Below the pieces are notes generated by a model that ran no database searches, was not told where the DNA came from, and saw nothing but the letters and a program-made list of their open reading frames with translations. From Ditylenchus dipsaci (taxonomy: Eukaryota; Nematoda; Chromadorea; Rhabditida; Anguinidae), in the NCBI GenBank assembly GCA_004194705.1, contig SADC01000263.1, forward strand, positions 1-64,000: 64,000 bases of DNA, written 5' to 3'. The translations under genes and the position numbers were made by a program. Positions 21,809 through 34,400 of this stretch are shown piece by piece (within the stretch, counting starts at the first letter, position 1; each line of letters begins with the position of its first letter).

Positions 21809-22094
21809 TTTTCTACAAATCCGTCTTATGATTTGTTGCATGATTCAAGCTGTTTAATAAGAAAAAAGGCAACTCAAAGGCAGAGCAGATGTCTATCTCA
21901 ATTTGCGTTAAATAATATCCTAAATAATATCCCTTCGGCGTCTATATTTTTGTCTCATTGACTAACTAAGTTTTTAAGGTGCTGCAAACCGACTCGACTT
22001 GCAAAAAACTTGTTTTATTGTTTACATAAATAGTATAAAACACACGAAATGTTCCATACAAAGAAGAGTTTTTGTATTGAATTAAGAATTTTGT

Positions 22095-25000
22095 TTAAAA
22101 TCCATACATTGGATCCACATTTTCGAAAGTCAACATTCTAGGATTATCAATATTCCAAGGTGAGCTGTCATTTCCCCAGTTAGTAATCGTAATATTTGTA
22201 AATGAGCTGTCCGCAAGCCGACTTATATTCACAGGCTTTACGTTGGTCAGTTTCAGTTGGTCAAAGATCTGTAAAAAAAAAAAGTTATTTATCTTCATAT
22301 CGTAAAGGATTTAACCAATCTAATATATATTTTTATTGTTTTAACGTTGTTTCAGTGCTATATTTTGTTGATAATTCGGTGTTGCGATGTGAAAAATAAC
22401 ATTTGCAGAATTAAAAGTTGGATAAGGAACATTAATATCGGAAAATGAATTTTTTCAAAAATTACTTAAAAGACCATGCAACTTGATAAGCACATCAATT
22501 TGGAAATTTTGAACACCTTGATTTTGTAAATGATGTTTTAGAATTGTTTTTTGCTTGCATGTAAAATTGTTTGAAAATATAGAACCATTTACTAGTCGAG
22601 CCCAACGTTTAGCCCGAAAATGCCAGATCGGACGGCTTATCCTGCATTCACTGCACCGTAACTATTTACATGAGTCTGTGTTAAAAATTTACTCATAAAT
22701 GAAATTCAAAAATTTCAATGGCTGTAAGTATAGTCGGGTCAACTTAGTTGACCCTCAACTTTTAGTTGAGGGTCAACTAAAAAGTTGACCCTCAATGTTG
22801 AACCCAAAAGTTGACCTCTAGGTTGAGCCCCCCTCAACTTTTTTAGGGTCAACTTAGTTGACCTCTCAACTTATTAGGTTGACCCCTCAATTTTTCAGGT
22901 TGACCCCTCAATTTCTTCGTTGACTCCTCAAAACTTACTGTTAATTTCTCAAAAGCTGTTGTTTACATCATTTTCATTCAACTTACTTATCAAACACTAA
23001 ACCAGTAAATTGAATTCAGCCAACCTACCCTAAATATTCTATGGGTCTTTTGAAATCTATGAGTGGTTACATCAGTAAGGTGCAAGTCCGTAAGGTACTT
23101 TCCAGTGGTAAATACCTCCAGGATATACACCTGGATGGTCTAAGAAATTAAAATTTCTTAAAAATAAAAATAAACCATTTTTAACTTAAAATTGTGTGAG
23201 GAATTAGGTTTGTTAAGTCCAAATTGTGATTTTACACACCCTAACTTCAATACCACCTGGTACCACCTGGATGGCCTGAAAATATAAAATTAATTTAAAT
23301 AAAAAACGCCATTTTTCTAAACTGAAATTTTGTGGGAATCGGGCTTGTTAAGACCAAAACTTCGATTTTACCTACCCAAGCCCAAACCTGGGGTGGGTAT
23401 CACCTGGACAGGTTGATATCCAGGTAACTCCAGAGTAGGGGTATATTCACCCAAATGACCTGAAAAGTCAAACCCTGTCTTTTTATATCTAAAATTATTT
23501 AAAAAAATGTATGCACCCAGTTGGATTCGTACCAACAACCTCTACATCACCGCTAAGAATCCATGCTCCAACCCGACCAGGTGGTCGTCCACTTGGATCA
23601 AAATTTTTTTTTTTCGTTTTCGGGCTCCAAAACAATTTTTCTGTACTAATTCGAGCACGCTGAAGATGGTTTGACAGTGGTAAAATTACGTTTTATGGAG
23701 AAATTTTTGAGTTATTGCTAATTCTTGATCTATCAAAATCAATCGTTGGCAATAACTCAAAAATTTCTTCATAAAACGTAATTTACCACTGTCAAACCAT
23801 CTTCAGCATGCTCGAATCAGTGCAGAAAAAATGTTTTGGAACCCGAAAACGTAAAAAAAATTTTTGATCCAAGTGGACGACCATAGGGTGCTTTTAGATG
23901 GTTTGAATTAATTTGGGTGGTTTAAGTAGTTTGCAATCTTCGCGTAGAGGAAATCACCCCGCGTGGAGGAAACCGCAATTCGGTCCTGAAAAATCCGATT
24001 TTCCATACAATTTTAATTTAGATATGATGGTTTATTTTTTCTTATTAAGAAAATTTTAATTTTTATCCAGGTGGTACCTACTCCAGGGGCAGCCTGTTTT
24101 ACACAACAATTTTAAAATTCTAAGAAAAAATATAGGAGACAAAAAATCGAAAGTTTGCTAAAAAAAAGTTGAGGGCCAACTAAAAGTTGAGGGGTAAACC
24201 TTCATTTTCTAGTCAAAAGTTGAGGGTCAACACTTTTTACGTCAAAAGTAGTTGAGGGTCAACCTTGGGTCAACTAAAAGTTGAGGGCAAAAAGTTGAGA
24301 CCGGGGTCAACTTTAGGGGTCAACTTTTTGGGTCAACCTAAAAAGTTGAGGGTCAACTAAGTTGAGGCCTGAAAAGTTGACGGCAGGGTCAACTTTAGGG
24401 GTCAATTTTAAAAAGTTGAGGGTCAACTAAGTTGACCCCGACTATACTTACAGCCAATGCACACAAAAAAATTAATTCAAAAACATTATGGACAAAATTA
24501 GGGTAGTACCACGCAAATTCGGATTCCGCAAATTGCTGTGCTTGTCAACTTTCATGGTCCTTTATAATAAAGTACTTAAAAAAGTATCGCACCCGGCGGG
24601 AATGAACTTGAGTAGGTGTCGGGTTACAGGAACTCGACTGTATTTCTACAATAACTTACGAAATATTCCTGGAATGTTTCAGGATACGGCAAACTAGAGT
24701 CATTCCACTAAAACCATCCACAGAAATTGATGCCTTGCCAGTGCTTGGATCTCCATTATCCACAGATAATCTAGTATAATTAATGTTGCTAAATTGAGCA
24801 CATTTTTCTGCTATCTCAAATCCAGCTATGCCTTTGTGTATAAGCCAATGTCACAATAAACGGACTTCCTGCACTATCTTTAGTAAATGTCTGGCCACCA
24901 GAGGTGACCTGATTCTTAGTGCCTACTTCTCGCATTGCTGTATCCCTAAACACAAATCTTCTGCCACCCCCTCCAGTTGCTGGAGTACTTTTCAGCCGGA

Positions 25001-27658
25001 ACCCATTGTCAGTCAAAAACATGACATTGTCTTCAGCCAGTATATCTTGCACCCAAGCTCCAGTGTGACTTCCAACAACCACTCCACCATGTCCCTGCCG
25101 GAAAAAGTTGTTCAAAATCCAGGTAAATTGGACGGGTTTCACATCCTTAGTTACTTTACCCTGACCGCAGGCAAAATTAAGGCAGTCATCACCATTGTCG
25201 AAAAAACTGTTGTAGACCAATGTGTTGCTGCTGGAGACAACTTCTAACCCATCGCCATTGTTCACGTCAAAAGTTTGTGAGTTGACATTGGCAAACACAG
25301 AGTTGGTGCATTGGTTGAATAGGACTCCATGGGCAGCTGGATTTTGCACTTTCAAATTGCCAAGTACACATTTGTAATTCCAAACAATATCACAAGATTG
25401 GACCGGCGATTGTTGTAAAAATCAGTTATTTGGGTGGCACTAGCATTGCCTCCCAGCTTGTCTACAGCTGCTTGTATCTGATTTTTGGCCAAAATGCCTA
25501 ATTTTTGCCAAGTAGTGTCGCTGCCATGAGCATAGTTAGGTAATTTGTTGCCAATTTCATCGGTGGTGTCAGAGGAGCTTTTGGTCCATCCATTGCCGTC
25601 TACGGTGCCTTTACCAGTTATGCGAATGTCGGAAAAGGTCTTGTTGAATTCAGTGTTCAGCAATGCATATGGACGGAGAGTGTCATTGGTACTAGGAATC
25701 ATCGGATAGTCACTCGAATTGGTGGATCCTAGCAGAGTAGCTCCTTCTTCAATTTCTAAGGTCATGTGGCTTTTCAAAAACAGAGACCCAGTGACATAGA
25801 TGGAATTACTAGAGCTCGGATCAGCTGGGATTGAGACCTTGCATCCATCGGCTGATTTGGATGTACCAGCGCAATCATCGATGGCTTTTTGAATAATTTC
25901 TGTATTAACTGTTTTGCCATCGCCCACAGCACCTGAAATGTTAATATTTTAAAATTCTTAAATAATAATGATGGTTAAAAATGTCAAGCGGCATTTTCCT
26001 TATATTCTTTAACCGTATCCATAATTTTTGTCATTTACAGTTGACGTTTATCATATCAGTTTATCATATGTCCGTCTGCTAAACTTTTTGAAAATGACTT
26101 TAAACGAGCTTGACCTAAAAAAAGTTATGGCGTGGTAGAAGAAAATTGAAAACCATAAGAAGGCCAAGTCTTTTTGTGTGAATTTCAATTTACCTAAGGG
26201 ATCCAAGGCTTATTTTCACGGGACTATCTGCTAAATTTTATTTCTTAGCAACATCATTTTTTCTCAATAAATAGTCCTAAAAGGATCTTTAAATAATCAG
26301 TAGCACTCGCGGCGGCTGGACAAACCAGCAGGAAGCCAATCAAAAAGTTTCCGTTAATTTTTTAGAAGCGCCAATACTTTTATCGCTCCAAAAATGCTTC
26401 TTTCTGTTCAAATGTTTCAAATTTCGGTAACTGGGACAAAAAAAAGTATTTTGAGACAAAAAAGTAAAAATTTGGGACATAAAAGAGTATATTTGTGAAA
26501 AAGCAAAATTATGACAAAAAAACACATTTGGTGCAGAAAATAGTATTGCCCTTCCAGAAATTTGCGGTCATTTTTTCAGTGATTTGTTATCAATATTTAG
26601 CGATTACGAATTAAAACTAAATAACACTCTACCTAGAGTTGCCACATTGACGACATTTGTAAATTTAGGAGCTGTTTTTTGTTCAATCGACACACTAGCT
26701 TGAGATTCTTTGCCTGATTTGTCCACAGATGTGACGTGAAATTTGTAGGATTTATCAGGCGAAAGATTTGTAGCTTTGAAGTTGTGGTAGGTGGCTTTAT
26801 AGTGGAAATTTCTTTGTCTTCAGCGTAAAAGTGGTTGATGTATGGAGCAGCTACAGAATTGGCAGCATTGTTTTCGGAAGCCCTTCCCAGCTTTTTTCCG
26901 TCCATGTAAACGTAGTAGTCAACTACATTTGAGCAGTTGTCAGGTTTGTTCCATACTAAGGAAATGCTGTTTTCGTCGTAGCCGAGGGTGGGCACACAAA
27001 GATGTTGAGGAACATTGGTATTTGTGCCAAAATTGGATTTTACATTGGCTGAGCCACATGCATTTGAGTTAAGAGCAACTGAAATAGCAATTTACAGGGT
27101 GTTTCAAAATTTTCAGACACTTTTGAATAATCCTTTTTAGTTTGTCACCTAATTTTTTGTAAGCCATAAGCAAAAACTGATCCTAGTATAGCATAATTCG
27201 CAGACTCAATCCCCCAACCCAACGTTTTCCCTTTTCAAACTTCAGTAAAAATCACCCAATTACATGTCTAAACTGCTGTTTTTGTGCTGGAGTTTCTTTG
27301 ATCGCGAGACTGAAAATGAAGGAAAAGATTGTTGCATACTCTTTTTGTTCGGAAAAAGATCAAAAAAGAGTAAAATTACCTTATAGCCAGTTAACCGCCA
27401 ATGCAGTTAATTTAAATTATTCAAAAAAATTAAAATATATTTCAAAAAATGTTGATGCATTTCCAATTTGAAAATATTACAGAAAATGTATATACATTTA
27501 TATTTGAATATCTTCAAAAAAATTTAAAAAAATTAAATTTCTATTTAAAAATGTATTTTAAAAAGTTTTAAATTTTGTTACATATATAATTTAAAAAAAC
27601 TCACAGGTAGCAGGCAAATGAACCAAAGTCCCAAAACTGTATTCAACAAAATCACCAT
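22095..27658 (-). CDS. Exo-polygalacturonase, FN3 + GH28, bacterial type, intron-containing
   Basis: Hydrolyses galacturonan from the chain end; likely secreted. Exons: 27605-27658 (MVILLNTVLGLWFICLLP, signal-like), 26633-27078 (FN3: VPTLGYDENSISLVWNKP, VVDYYVYMDGKKLG), 24660-25932 and 22095-22268 (parallel beta-helix). All four GH28 signatures are present: NGDG, GDDC, GHG and RLK (usually NTDG, DD, GHG, RIK). The FN3-then-GH28 order, the VVDYYVYMDGKKLG phrase and a length near 650 residues recall bacterial PehX-type enzymes, so horizontal transfer followed by intron gain is likely. Frame shifts are needed near 26790 (FN3), 25365, 24833 and 24715, and the exon 1/2 phases differ by one. The last intron is 2.4 kb and holds a foldback element. 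Either a sequence-error-ridden gene or a recent pseudogene. A fragmentary paralogue lies at 4.2 kb. Confidence 0.85.
22721..24454. mobile_element. 1.73-kb foldback element in the GH28 intron
   Basis: The ends GCTGTAAGTATAGTCGGGTC and GACCCCGACTATACTTACAG(C) are inverted, and CAATG flanks both (22716-22720 and 24455-24459). Each arm is a cluster of TTGAGGGTCAACTAAGTTGA words about 250 bp long. The middle carries a tRNA-like piece (about 23510-23590), the inverted copy of the 0.6-1.1 kb repeat, and a near-perfect palindrome of ATTACGTTTTATGGAGAAAT (23675-23810). No transposase. Confidence 0.8.
25933..26632. other. GH28 intron 2
   Basis: A 700-bp AT-rich intron. 26440-26530 has repeats of GGGACAAAAAA-like words similar to those at 42.6 and 58.4 kb. 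No exon. Confidence 0.5.
27079..27604. other. GH28 intron 1
   Basis: About 525 bp, starting after the GTGAGT donor at 27604. It contains ACAGGGTGTTTCAAAATTTTC at 27093, the dispersed repeat end also at 3174. Otherwise strongly AT-rich. Confidence 0.45.
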
Positions 27659-28137
27659 GATACTTATTAAAAGTTTTTGAAAATCAAATTAGTAAAGTGA
27701 GATAATTTGAGAATGCATGCTAGTTCCAAGGCTTATAAAGGCTGCCTTGAAAGTATTTTACAGACTTTTTACTTTTTGTTAAATAAACTTGATAATTATA
27801 AATATTATATCAAAAGTGCATTAACTGTATGAGGCCAAAATCGGCTTAAGTTCTGCGCCGAAAAATAAAACGCAATTAATTTTGTCTGCATTTTCACAAA
27901 TTCTATTTGTTTAGCTGATACCAAATTTTTTAAAACTTTCGAAAAGTTAAATTGCAAAAATGTTTTTTAATCTATTAAAATTTGCATGGCTGTGTCTCCC
28001 TTATATTTTTGATACATGTGTGCAACCCGTAAATCAGTTGTTTCTATGATTTTGTAATTACTTTTGAATGCACTGGTTACTTAGCATCTTTTTGAACTTC
28101 ATTCAAAATTTTGATTATTATAATGTTTTTGCATTTT
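27659..28137. other. No gene seen; 5' flank of GH28
   Basis: AT-rich upstream region. No TATA box or initiator stands out against the background. Confidence 0.4.
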
Positions 28138-28282
28138 TCACCCTTCGCGCCCTTCTGGTGTGCGCAAGGGGCTTGGGGCTTGGAGTTGAGAAGCGCACAC
28201 CCACATACCTTAGACACAAATCAAATCACAAATCGAAACTGACTCTGGATGCATGAAAAAGCATGCATACTAGAGTTTAAAA
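28138..28282. repeat. Donor-hairpin repeat, right arm only
   Basis: Contains GCGCAAGGGGCTTGG, GGAGTTGAGAAGCGCACACC and ACATACCTTAGACACAAATC, then CTCTGGATGCATGAAAAAGC. The left arm is missing. Confidence 0.7.
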
Positions 28283-28899
28283 TCAATAAAATGATTATTG
28301 CTTGCTTCTTTAACTGTATAAAATATTTTCAGAGCTTTGAGTATTCAATACTAAAATGGTTCTACTCTTTGTTTTTGATTAAAATAGTTCAACTCGTATA
28401 TTTTCCTAGGTCTACGCTTTCTTAACGCTATCTAGCTTGAAATTTTGGTTTGCTTCTCTAACTGTTAATGTTTTTTTCAGAGCTTTGAGTGTTCAATATG
28501 CAAATGGCTCCTTTTCGCTAAAATCATGCAAATGATTTTATTTGCTTGTTAACGCTTTTTTGACTTCGGAGGTCGAAAATAAGTCGTGGAGGCGGAGTCG
28601 CTAATACCATCATGTTCCCCATCATATCAGCTTTCGTTAAAAAGTTTGGCATTTTTCACTTTTTAATTGTGTAAAATTTGTATTTTTCATTTTGTATACA
28701 ATATTGAAAAAGATGGAACTTATTGGCTTGAGGTGGGGATGTTTCACTTATTTAAAAATAGTGTTAAACGACTTCTGATGATTTTTATAAGCTTAAGAAG
28801 AAAAAAAGTTATTTTCTCACACTTTTCCACATAAAAAGCTTAGTTTTGAAAAAAAAATTTTGACCAAAACTTGACTTTTTGCCTTGGGGGACCAAGGTA
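28283..28899. other. No gene seen
   Basis: AT-rich. GCTTCTTTAACTGT and TTCAGAGCTTTGAGTGTTCA recur about 150 bp apart (28300-28500). A block ending TTGACTTTTTGCCTTGGGGG at about 28870-28890 regularly precedes the hairpin family. Confidence 0.5.
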
Positions 28900-29075
28900 A
28901 ACGCGCGCATTTCTAACTATCAAGCCCGCTGCGCCCCCGAAGGGGGAGCAGGGTGCTTGGGGCTTGGAGTTGAGATGCGCACACCCACATACCTTAGACA
29001 CGAATCACTCGATAGTGACTCTGGATGCATAAAAAATGTATGCATACCAGAGTTTCTTTATGCGGCAGGCCTCAT
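28900..29075. repeat. Donor-hairpin repeat, full copy
   Basis: The left arm is partly decayed (AACGCGCGCATTTCTAACTA). The right arm is complete: GAGTTGAGATGCGCACACCC, ACATACCTTAGACACGAATC, ACTCTGGATGCATAAAAAAT. Confidence 0.75.
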
Positions 29076-29189
29076 TTAACAAAACTATCTCCAAATTCCA
29101 TTTTTTCGGGTATCCAGGTATTCTTTCCGGTTAGATTGGCTTGGAGGACTAAGGCAAAAAGTCGAACTTCTTAGAGAAATTAATGCTAA

Positions 29190-30357
29190 TAGACACTCGA
29201 TATAAGATACACTTTATAAGATACACCTCGATACAAGATACACCTAGGTCAGTCCCGACTAATAAATTGGCAGTCGATTTAAGATACAGCTAACAAAGGA
29301 CCCTATCGGGTGTCATTTTGAGAACCTTATTACGTGAATTTTTTTCGCATATTTTTGTAGAGCATTTATGACTCCTAAGTGAAACTGGGCCATTGAGCCG
29401 ACATTACCGCAAAAAGTGCTACAAGAATCAAATCAAAGTTATGAAATGACCATGATACAGGTATCATGGTGTTTGTTAGACATTTGTGTTCAATGTCTTT
29501 TGTTCACAAAATTTTTATTTTCGAGTTGTGTGCGTTTAGTATTCAAAATGAACGCTAGAATCTAGCAAACATTTTGGTAGTAAAAAATCTCTAAGTTTAT
29601 ATTTTAAAAAATTCAGAAAAAAGCAAAATCAGGTCAAGTGACAGAGTCTTACAGAGATGAGGTCACGTAAAACGCTGTTATGTGACTTGGTTTTGCTGGT
29701 CTTGACTTTTTTTATATGAACTTGTAGTTCTTTTTCACCAGAATAACCACTAGAATTTAGCAAGCATTTTAGTGATAAAAAATCAATAGGTTTATATGAA
29801 AAAAAATCTAGACCAGCAAAACCAAGTCACATAACAGCCTTTTACGTAACCTAATCTCTGTGAGACTCTGTTACTGTATCATGGTCATTTCATAACTTTG
29901 ATTCTTGTACCACTTTTTGCGGTAATACCGGCTCAATGGCCCAGTTTCACTTAGAAGTCATACATGCTCTACAAGAATATGCAAAAAGAAAATTCACGTA
30001 ATAAGGTTCTCAAAATGACACCCCGATAGGGTCCCTTGTAAGAAAAATTTGTATTTTTGTTGCAAAAAGAGAATGAAAAAAGAAATTCTACAGTTATAAT
30101 AACTAATAACTTATGAACGAAAAACAGTGAAAGATTATTTGTGGCCAAATGTAAATTTCTGTTAAGAAATTTAGCCATTAGTTGTTGTATTAATGTATTG
30201 TTTAACACGAAAAAGTCGATATAATAAGATACAGCTGCCGGTTTTGAGACCAAATAACTCTCGATATAAGATACTCTCGATAGAAGATACACATCGATAT
30301 AAGATACACCTGGCCCGGTCCCGAGGGTGTATCTTATATCGAGACTCGACTGTATCA
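29190..30357. mobile_element. CGATATAAGATACAC MITE interrupted by a 747-bp foldback
   Basis: The outer words CTCGATATAAGATACAC (29196) and GTGTATCTTATATCGAGACT (30328), ending CGACTGTA, belong to the CAGTCGA family. Nested at 29293-30039 is a foldback. Its arms start ACAAAGGACCCTATCGGGTG and end CACCCCGATAGGGTCCCTTG, and pair over about 190 bp. An inner pair is GTTATGTGACTTGGTTTTGC / GCAAAACCAAGTCACATAAC. The 141-residue frame at 29969-30394 is a shadow. Confidence 0.8.
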
Positions 30358-30399
30358 AGATATTTTCGTTATTTGTATTGAAAATTATTCTCAATGATT

Positions 30400-30690
30400 T
30401 AATCTATAACGCCGCAAATGCGACAGAATGTAAAATAGAAAAGTTTTCGCAAGAAAACGACTTTTGGTCGACTTTTGTGACTTTTGGTCGAAATACAACG
30501 GAAATAAACAGCAGATTGAAATTATTAATTCCTCCAAGAATTGTAAAGTTTGAAAGTCTTTTGAAGGGTTGGATGTTATGATGTCACTCGAAAGACTAAA
30601 TTATTAGTCGGCTTTATGGTTTACCAACCAAAAAAATTGATAACAATGATTTATCTTCGAGTTGGGTGATAGTGAATTTACCGATAAGTT
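30400..30690 (+). pseudogene. Decayed relative of the GNAT-like gene
   Basis: Matches the 18.6-kb gene at the nucleotide level in order: GAATGTAAAATAGAAAAGTT / TGTAAAATTGAAATGTT, TTTTCGCAAGAAAA / TTTTCGCAAAAGAA, AAGGGTTGGATGTTAT / AAGGATTTGGATGTTAC, then TTAGTCGGCTTTATGG / TTAGTCGGGTTTTAGTG. No signal peptide or GNAT motif remains and frames are broken. The duplicate is clearly older or less constrained than the 18.6-kb copy. Confidence 0.6.
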
Positions 30691-30964
30691 TGCTGGTAAA
30701 TTTATCGAGGATTTTAATTCGACGGGCATTTCCTCATATACCCAAAACCGGTGAATAAGGAAATTTAATGACTGTCGAATTTCTCGTCTCATATTGGCGC
30801 CAGGTAATTGCCCCTTTTCAATGAACAATGTCGCCCGTAGGAAAATTTTCTTAGCCCGCTTTTTGATTGCGCATCAAGCTGATTTTACCAGGATCAGTTA
30901 TTCTCGGCTAATTTTACTGATCCTGATACAATCAGCTCGATGCGTAAACAAAAATCTGGCTAAC

Positions 30965-31200
30965 AAAACTTTAAAAAGGGACAATCATATTAGAAAAGTT
31001 TTACAGTTTTTAACCTACAGTTATCGACGGTAGAAAACTGACTTAGCATGATAACTGTAGGTTTAGTACTGTGGAATTTTACGTATATTATAACAGAAAA
31101 CCTACAGTTATCAATCTACAGTTATCAACGGTAGTAAATTGACTTAGGATGATAACTGTACATCGAAAACTGTAGAATTCTTTTATACTGTACGATACAT
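30965..31200. repeat. TACAGTTATC palindromic repeat
   Basis: Words ACAGTTATCGACGGTAGAAA, CTGACTTAGCATGATAACTG, GAAAACCTACAGTTATCAA and TTGACTTAGGATGATAACTG repeat in both orientations. Same family as 4.8 and 34.9 kb. Confidence 0.7.
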
Positions 31201-31408
31201 TCCACAATTATCAAAAAGCCTGATTTACTTGTCTTTAAGCCTATTTTACTGGTCTTTACCGAAGACAAGTAAACTTGTCTTCGGTAAATTATATCGATTC
31301 TAACTGTGAGCATTTTCAGTGCATGTCAAAAGCATAAATTTTATTTAGAAAAACGCGTATTTAGAAACGATTATTAACCAAATGAGTCATAAAAGTATCA
31401 AATAGCTT
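31201..31408. other. 3' flank of the tetraspan gene
   Basis: AT-rich. A small palindrome CTTTACCGAAGACAAGTAAAC/TTGTCTTCGGTAAA lies at about 31253-31287. No canonical AATAAA is obvious on the minus strand near the stop. Confidence 0.4.
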
Positions 31409-34400
31409 CTAAGCTTTTCCATAAGAATTAAGAGAAGAATGAGTCATTTTCATGTATTTGAAGGCACGGTAGACAACCATCTGGAACCAGACACTCACAA
31501 CTTCTGACATGGCAAAGAAAAAGATCATAAAGCCGGTAAAAAGATGTGATCCTACAATTTTTTTGTTAACAACAGAATTTTTTTTCAAAACTACCGTATT
31601 TTCTCTAATAGCTTTTAACCCCATCGATTTTATAGATCTATATCTCAGCCCAGAGCGAATATTTTACATAATTCTTAAAGCCCATAAGTAATTTACTCCG
31701 CCAAATAAATTTACCCAGTTAAATTTGAAATTTGTAGAAAATAATTGGAGAACTCGAAATCAATTTGACGGGTTAAGTGATTAATTTGCTCTAATTTTTA
31801 ATTTCGGCTCGATTAATAAGGAAATTGACGGGGTAAAACAATTTGAGCCAATTCTTTATTTCACTTTATTGCATTCTTTATTTCTTAACTACTACTAAGA
31901 GATCTTCCGATATTTCACTTTTAAGGGTTTGGTTATTTAAACTTGAAATTGCGACATCGATCGGGCAGTGGATAGTCGTTTGTGTTTTGTGACGTAAAAT
32001 GGTGCGCAGGTTCGATTCCACCTGGTGGCACCCTACTTATTTTGACTTGTTTTCAGGGTAATTCGACATTTTTAGCGCGAGATTCGGAATCAACGACCCC
32101 AATTACTCCTAGAAATTGGTCAAACAACCCAAAATAAGTAGAGTGCCACCAGGAGAAAACGAACTTGCGCACCATTTTGACAAAACCCAAACGCCAAAAG
32201 TCACTTTTTCAAACTTAAAAGGCTTTTATCTTCCCTTTTAAGTTGCGTTCACAATGAGGAGTCTGTTTGCGGATGCTAAACCAAACTTTACACTCGGAAA
32301 TGGCCATAAGCTTTTCTAAAATTTTTCAAAAATTATTTTTGTGGTGCCATCTTGTAGCTAAGATTTCCTCGCATGCGTGCACCGTAATTATTTTGTATTG
32401 TTTGACCAATGTCGGGAGATGATTGGGGCAGCTGATTTAGAATCTTGCGCTAAAAAAGTCGGATTACTCCTAACCATTTGTGAAACAAGCTGAAATAAAT
32501 AGCATGCCCACAGGTGGGGTCGAACGACAGGAGCCCAAGTGCCCGATCTCTAAACCAACTTTTTACATTTTGACCTATTTCACACCTTTTGCACCGACAC
32601 TACCAAGTGAATTTGGCCGCTTCGCAGCTAAAGTTCAGCACACTCTACATTGCAATCGATCAGGGTGAAAAAAAAGTGAAAAAAGGAAACCGAAAAGGTA
32701 GGCTTAGAGAAATATATTTTTTCGAAAGGGCGGGCACTTAGGCTCTTACGGTGGTCGAACCTGCGCATCATTTCAGGCCATAATAATCAAATGCTTGCCC
32801 ACTCCGCCACCGATGTCGCATTTTTAAAACTAGACAGTTTCCGCTTTTAATCATCTAACATTTTAACACGGGAAAGGCCGTACGTCCTGTAGGTAGATTC
32901 TTGTGCAGAATTTCACGCTGAACACGATGGTGAAAAAAAAATTGACAAATAGTTACTATATTGTGTTCGCTGCCCTTGTGAAGCGACCAAGTCACGATTT
33001 TTATCTATGCAAATTTAAAGAGGTAGAACATTCGAATTTTTATAACAGATGAAACTAATTTCATGCGCAAAAAGAAACCGCAGATTACGAGCTTTCTAAT
33101 GACATATCGTTGAGGTATTTACAACAATCGAATGAAAAAGTTTTACCTTGAAGAAATAATTATTTTTATTTTCTAAACCGTTGTTCATACAAAAATATGC
33201 ACAAAAAGCGTGAAAATGACGTTTTTTAGTGAATGGTAGATACTATTCGACAGAGCAGGAAAAACTGCACCAGATAGTGCTTTGAAACAAAACAGAACAA
33301 GACTTTTGGAGTGTTAAGCAAACCGTCAAAAATAAATTCTAAAAATCATCTTTGCCTGAAACTTTGATTTCGCTAAGGAAACCTCAATTTCGGACACCGG
33401 ATTCGTGTTCAGCATGGCTGATTTACTTTAGAAACTGCTCTTTGATTTGCCAACTCACTATCAAATTTCAAATTCCGCTCAAGACAAAAAGCATTTAAAT
33501 TTGAATTTTTTCATATTTATAACTTTATGTAACTTTTTGTCAATTTTTTTTCACCATCGTATCCAGCGTGAAATTCGGCACAAGAATGTACTTTCAGGAC
33601 GTACCGCCTTTCTCGTGTTAAGATCGACCGAAAAATTTTCCGATTTTCAAGGAAATTAAATATAATCTGTCAGGGTTTTTTTTCAGATCAAATACGGTAA
33701 GTTATTGATTTTGCTAAAACTACACGTGAAACAGGTAAAACCCACCTATAACATATTCTGTTTGTTTGTTTGCTTGACTAGATTCAACGTAATTTTGCCA
33801 AACTTCCGGGTCTAAAATAAGTAGGGCGACGAGAACAAGTATGTAAATTGCTATTAGGGTTATTCCAATAGCCTAAATTTTTTAAACAGATTTTTTATAT
33901 ATTGGAGGCTAAGATATTTACATTAAAGATCAGGAAGGGCCAGTAGAGCGATGGATTTTGCTTACGCTGAGCAAATATGATGGAGACATAGAAAAGAAGA
34001 CTAAACGCAGAGGTCAAGCCACTTTCATATTCGGACAGCAAGATAGAACAAATGAATCCCAACACACCAAATGCTATTCCAAGAATGGCAATAATATAGG
34101 CGCCACGCTAAAAATTTGAACCATTTCATTTCAAAAATGCTTATTTTCAAATGCTTTACTTATAAAACCAAGCTGATTTGAAGAAACTTGTTTTTACACA
34201 TTTTTAATCGACATTCCTTTATTTTATAATTTATGAACCCAGTTTTCGAGGGGTCTCGTTCCTACAATTTTTGAACCCAGAGAGAACTAGAGTAGTGAAA
34301 ATTTGGCCTCTGAGCATAAGCTGATAAATTTCGTGAACTCAGCAGACAGTAACTGAGCTTGAACAAAATTTTAGAACCTTGGAGTGAGAGCTGGAGCCGA

